Positions 60,210 through 64,000 of a stretch of DNA of 64,000 nt are shown in pieces (the stretch's first letter is position 1; every line of letters starts with the position of its first letter). The notes beneath the pieces were generated by a model. That model was not told the DNA's origin. It made no database searches and saw only the letters and a list, made by a program, of their open reading frames with translations. The DNA is from Pterobdella sp. o SKG-2022 (Eukaryota; Annelida; Clitellata; Hirudinida; Piscicolidae), in NCBI GenBank assembly GCA_964035795.1, contig OZ038322.1, positions 1,027,281 to 1,091,280 of the forward strand, read 5' to 3'. Both the position numbers and the translations under genes were made by a program.

Positions 60210-60634
60210 AATGGTTTGAGTGGGGGAAGACTCGGTGTATGTAAGTTTTAATTAGTTTCAAAAGTTTTGAGCTTTGAATTTGAAAATTACTTATCTCAAA
60301 AGTATGAAATATTGGCATGTATTTTTTTTTCGGTTTAAATATTTTCTAGAAAAATAAAAATATTAAGTGGTACAGAAAAAAATTTTGCAGTATTTCGGGG
60401 TTTTCCAACTGTTGATGTAATGAACTTTCTGATTCACAACTAAAAAAAATGTGGCTTTTTTAAAATAAGACATATTTAAAAAATTGTGATCAACAAAAAA
60501 GCTATTTAATTTAAGAAGTTGAGATAGGTGTAAAAGAGCACCAGATGACTTGATTAAGTGGTACCTAGAACATGCTGTATTCCTCATGTTGTTTTTGATG
60601 CTTTCATGCAAATTGGTTTTTATTGCCCTTCAAA

Positions 60635-60850
60635 ATGGCGGCATGGCTCACGAGTAAAAACACTCAAAAGATTTCTATTTTTTATATTAAGTGTGATGAA
60701 AAAAGGGGTGGGACTGAGTACTTTGACATCTTCTCAAGTCGGAAACTTCCTCAAAGTATTAAGTTTATTAAAAACTTGTGTGTGCGAGTCTTTAATAGAA
60801 AAACTCTTTTGGCAGTTTTAATGGCTTTTGTGTATGACATGAAAAATTAG
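60635..60850 (+). CDS. Short ORF of 71 codons, unknown
   Basis: An ATG in a strong context (CAAAATGGCGG) opens 71 codons beginning MAAWLTSKNTQKISIFYIKC and ending VLMAFVYDMKN before TAG. No domain, signal peptide or similarity I recognise. AAAATGGCGGC is also a YY1-type site, so the good start context may be coincidental. Probably non-coding. Confidence 0.15.
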   Translation: MAAWLTSKNTQKISIFYIKCDEKRGGTEYFDIFSSRKLPQSIKFIKNLCVRVFNRKTLLAVLMAFVYDMKN

Positions 60851-61051
60851 TTGCAAGCTGCCTTTATGTTAATTGAAGTGAATCCCTGGAATACTAAAGC
60901 AGTTTTGCTCGCTATTTTTGCTCACAAAAAGAGGCATTTGGATGTCGATGTTATTGTTCATCAAATCAAAAGTTTTTGTATCTCCATTAGGAACACAAAG
61001 ATGTAGGGGTTGACATAAGACGTCCATCAACAGCACTTTAACCTTTTTTTA

Positions 61052-61128
61052 CTCCGTTTTGCATCAGCCTCGTTTTGCATCAACCCCGTTTTGCACCAGT
61101 CCCGTTTTCATTCAACCTCGTTTTAGAT
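61052..61128 (+). repeat. 18-bp tandem repeat, about four copies
   Basis: CCGTTTTGCATCA-type units recur with spacing near 18 bp (CGTTTTGCATCAGCCT, CGTTTTGCATCAACCC, CGTTTTGCACCAGTCC, CGTTTTCATTCAACCT), then decay into CGTTTTAGAT. Confidence 0.8.
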
Positions 61129-62975
61129 ATAAATTTTATAAATAGAGCATTTGAATTATTCTACTTTCAAGCAGTTTGTTTAGCTGTTACTGCATTCTCG
61201 CATGCCTTCTCGCCATTAGTTTTTTCAACCCCGCTCATTTATCTCTATATCACAACCCTTGTTTCATTATCTTTTTAAATTAATTATTTTCTCCATTAAT
61301 TTACTTTTTTCAAAGTTATTTTTAAATAGTTTGAAGATTTATTGATATTCGTTTTAAAAATTGTTTGAAATTTATCTTCAGTTGCCATTGATAAGTCTAT
61401 TTGAACATGCCCTCATGCAACCCTAGCACTAACCTCATCTTGTAAACTCCCCAACTTGAATCACAACTGCTTAACATTTGGAAACCATGGAAACATTGAT
61501 GGCTTTTACATTAGTCTCAATTGAATTTTAAAAGTTAATTTACACCAGATTTGTTTGCATTTTTGCCCTCTTTTTTGCCTCTCCATTGCACGATTATTTG
61601 ATGTGTCTACTAGTTTTCAACAGTTTATGAAGTTTTAACTTTTTTTTTTAAACAAAAAATTTTGAAATTAAAAGTTGAAACAGATTAAAGTTTTTTTTAC
61701 AAGCCAAACTAAAAGTTGAAAGCAAGTAGACTTTGAATGACACGCAGAAATGAAAATATTGGGTAGGTCTATAAATAGATCTAAAAAAAAATTTCAAGAA
61801 ATATAAATAAACTGAAAACAAAGATCAAAATGTTTTTCATAAAAAAAAGTATTTTTAAAACAAAACATCAAGAAAAAATTAGATTCCAACTAATTTTTCA
61901 AACACAAATTTTTGAAAATAGCAAACACAAGCCAGTGGGACTGAAGCTTGCAACATTGAATGAATGAAGAATAGGAAGGAATGAAAGAAGTGTTCTGCGT
62001 GCTAAGAGGATAAAGAACAATAACTAATAAGAAAAAGCACCAAAGAGCTTGCAATATTGACGTGAGTATCGACCTTTGCTACCCAATCGTTTGCTTCTTA
62101 AACCACAGCCTGCAGGGAAATCTGAAACTTTAAATCGAACAATGTGCTCAAATATTTAACTTGAGAAAAAATTGATTAATGCTATTTTCAAAGTTTCCAA
62201 TTTTTTTAATTCCATTCTGGCTTATACTTTTATCGCAGACTCGCATTGTTTTAATCAACAACTTGACTTTCGTAACCAAAGGCGTTCACAGAGTTACAAT
62301 TCATACAAAGCTTTGATTATATGCCATTTAACCACTCCAACCTACTAACACCTGCTAAAAACTCAAAAGTTTTTCTTCAAAAAGTTTCACTTCGGCGTAT
62401 TAGAAAATTATGAAGTCAGTTTATATTGAGAGTTATTTAGGACTTGCCAAGACTTGAAAAATCCTTTAGTGAGCTGGCCATTTGTTAAGAGAATTTAATT
62501 TTTCAATTTCTTCAAAAATTAAGATTCTTCATATGAATTTTTAAAACTTGGAAAAGTTTCGAAATTCATCACTAGGCTCACAAAATTTAGTCTGGTCTTT
62601 TAAAAATTTCATTCACCTGCGACATTAAAACGATGCAGCCTTTTTTTGCTTTCACAAACATTACAAAGTCAATTTCATTCATTATTTCAATTTTTGAATT
62701 TTGCGCTTTTAGCTTTATGTCTGCAAATGCTCACAAATACTTGTTTCCATGTTTCTCTAAAAAGCTCTCGAATAATATTTCCCTCAAGTTTTATTTTAAA
62801 GATTAATTTTTAAAATCGTTTTGCATAAATTTAAACTGAATTAATTCATTCCAAAACATTTTATCAATTCATATTTCCGAATAGAAAACTTTTCTCAAGG
62901 TGATAAATCTCGCGCATGCTCTTTCCACCACAATCAATACCTATTTAACGCCTATAAAACCTGCCTTTCATTATA

Positions 62976-63020
62976 ATCACGTGACCGAGTAGATGACGTC
63001 AGCGAAAGTCAAAATGGCGA
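62976..63020. promoter_or_regulatory. Promoter-like motif cluster: E-box, CRE, YY1-type
   Basis: Within 45 bp lie CACGTGAC (E-box/USF-type), the perfect palindrome TGACGTCA (CRE/ATF type, 62994-63001) and CAAAATGGCG (YY1-type, about 63010). The local G+C is higher than the flanks. This combination is common near animal transcription starts. It could serve the minus-strand Ig gene or a gene beyond the right edge. No transcript evidence is available and no TATA box is placed confidently. Confidence 0.35.
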
Positions 63021-64000
63021 TTGTTTTTGGAGTAGTTATGTTTTGAGTGCATCTTTTACAAGAAGTGGTGTGTTTCTGTTGTTTTGAGCACTTAATTCAT
63101 TATGACCGTCTGCCATGGCATCGATTTGTGTTTGTCAACCCGACGTGAATATGTACTTTTTGAATGCCATTTTTGTTTGCTCATAGTATTTCTTATGGTA
63201 TCATTAACTTATTGTGTGTGTGTTTGTGATGTTGAGATGTTGTTTCAATAGATGTTGGTATGACTTGCATGAGAACAGCCACCAAATTATATATGCAAGT
63301 TCAAAACAATAATGGATAATCTAAGAAATCTCTAAACTTTCCGTATTTATGTTCAAAGTAATTCAAAAAAAGCTTATTTATCCTTCACTCACAAAAACTC
63401 CTTCTTCCATTTTGAAAACATGTCCATAAAACAAAATGTCTACATTTCCATTTTTTTCAGCATTAACTCTGCGCATTATTGCAGCTGCTAATTTCCGACT
63501 TTTATAAAAATTTGTATGTCTTCAACGACGGAGGGTATTTTCGCTTGTCAGCTAAATTATTTTTGAATCGGTCCGAATGCTATAAATAATTTATTAAATG
63601 TATGAAAAATAAATATTAAATATATAATAAATTAGAAAAATTTGGAAATTGTTGTTTTTAAGAATTTTTCAATAAAATTTTGAAATTCCTATAATTTGTT
63701 TAATTGGATGCGAATTAAAGAAAAGCTAAAGTGAAGAGAAAAAATAAAATTGTGATGATTTGATTGAAATATTACAACATTTCTCAACATTTCTCAACAT
63801 TTCAAAACATTGACATCCAAAAAAGAAAAAAATGCAAAAATTGAAGTAAATTAGAGGTTGGCACAAATGAGTTGGTCAGCTTGAATAGAAAGACTCAATG
63901 AAAGAGATCCCTCCCAGTTAGCAGTCAAACATGTTAGCACAAGATTCACAACAGTTTTATGCTTTTGTCATCATAAAAAATGCCAAAAAAATGTGGCGTT

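Larger units (their letters stand above)
59896..64000. other. Non-coding region upstream of the Ig exons
   Basis: No supported exon. It must contain the 5' exon(s) of the minus-strand Ig gene, or their intron, but no signal-peptide exon was recognised. It holds a G-quadruplex motif (60178-60209), a short + strand open frame with a good start context (60635-60850), an 18-bp tandem repeat (61052-61128), a promoter-like cluster (62976-63020) and AT-rich simple sequence to the end. A triplicated TTTCTCAACA motif lies near 63779-63805. Confidence 0.5.

Noticed and set aside
62040..62125. Possible minus-strand exon (FPAGCGLRSKRLGSK) with acceptor-like TTTCAG
   Set aside because: The frame is short, no family match is apparent, and its phase cannot be tied to Ig exon A.

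Overview
The window is metazoan nuclear DNA, strongly AT-rich, with split genes (GT-AG introns), non-LTR retrotransposons, SINEs, MITEs and very long (CA)n arrays. An innexin gene, a stomatin-type gene with animal intron structure, and CR1- and RTE-type LINEs point to a protostome invertebrate, most likely a spiralian (annelid/mollusc-like). I cannot name the species. Gene models below were built by eye from splice sites, reading phase and family conservation; no search was run.

Layout. 1-6.36 kb: gene-free DNA with MITE-like hairpins. 6.36-10.86 kb: a nearly full-length but decayed CR1-type LINE on the minus strand. 10.9-14.7 kb: gene-free, with a tRNA-derived SINE and a dispersed repeat. 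14.7-22.1 kb: a complete nine-exon stomatin/band-7 gene (+, 261 aa), carrying in its introns an RTE fragment, a second tRNA-derived SINE and a minisatellite that abuts an exon. 22.1-37.3 kb: about 15 kb without a recognisable gene, including an 858-bp perfect (CA)n array. 37.4-45.8 kb: a + strand gene for a single-pass receptor-like protein (SUEL/galactose-binding lectin, CUB-like, sushi-like, transmembrane segment, Gln-rich tail). Its lectin domain is split by a 4.1-kb intron holding a decayed antisense RTE-type LINE with (CA)n on both sides. 46.9-48.3 kb: a complete three-exon innexin (+, 419 aa). 50.3-51.0 kb: a 20-bp minisatellite. 51.8-59.9 kb: a minus-strand immunoglobulin-superfamily gene, incomplete at both ends, with unusually large inserts in and between its Ig domains; one intron holds a LINE copy that has lost its reverse-transcriptase core. 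59.9-64 kb: non-coding, with a G-quadruplex motif and a promoter-like cluster (CACGTGAC, TGACGTCA, AAAATGGCG) near 63 kb.

The genes do not form a pathway. Three of the four encode membrane or cell-surface proteins: gap-junction channel, lectin/CUB receptor, and membrane-scaffold stomatin. The fourth, the Ig protein, is probably also a surface or secreted adhesion protein. The most unusual observations are: (1) a LINE lying inside (CA)n, and another (TG)n array that starts exactly at a LINE/SINE 3' end; (2) LINEs, a SINE and solo tails that share a GCGCTATAAA-type 3' end; (3) two 3' splice sites that sit directly on tandem repeats; (4) the Ig V-type domain split by a long insert; (5) ten copies of the palindrome TGACGTCA, six of them in coding exons.
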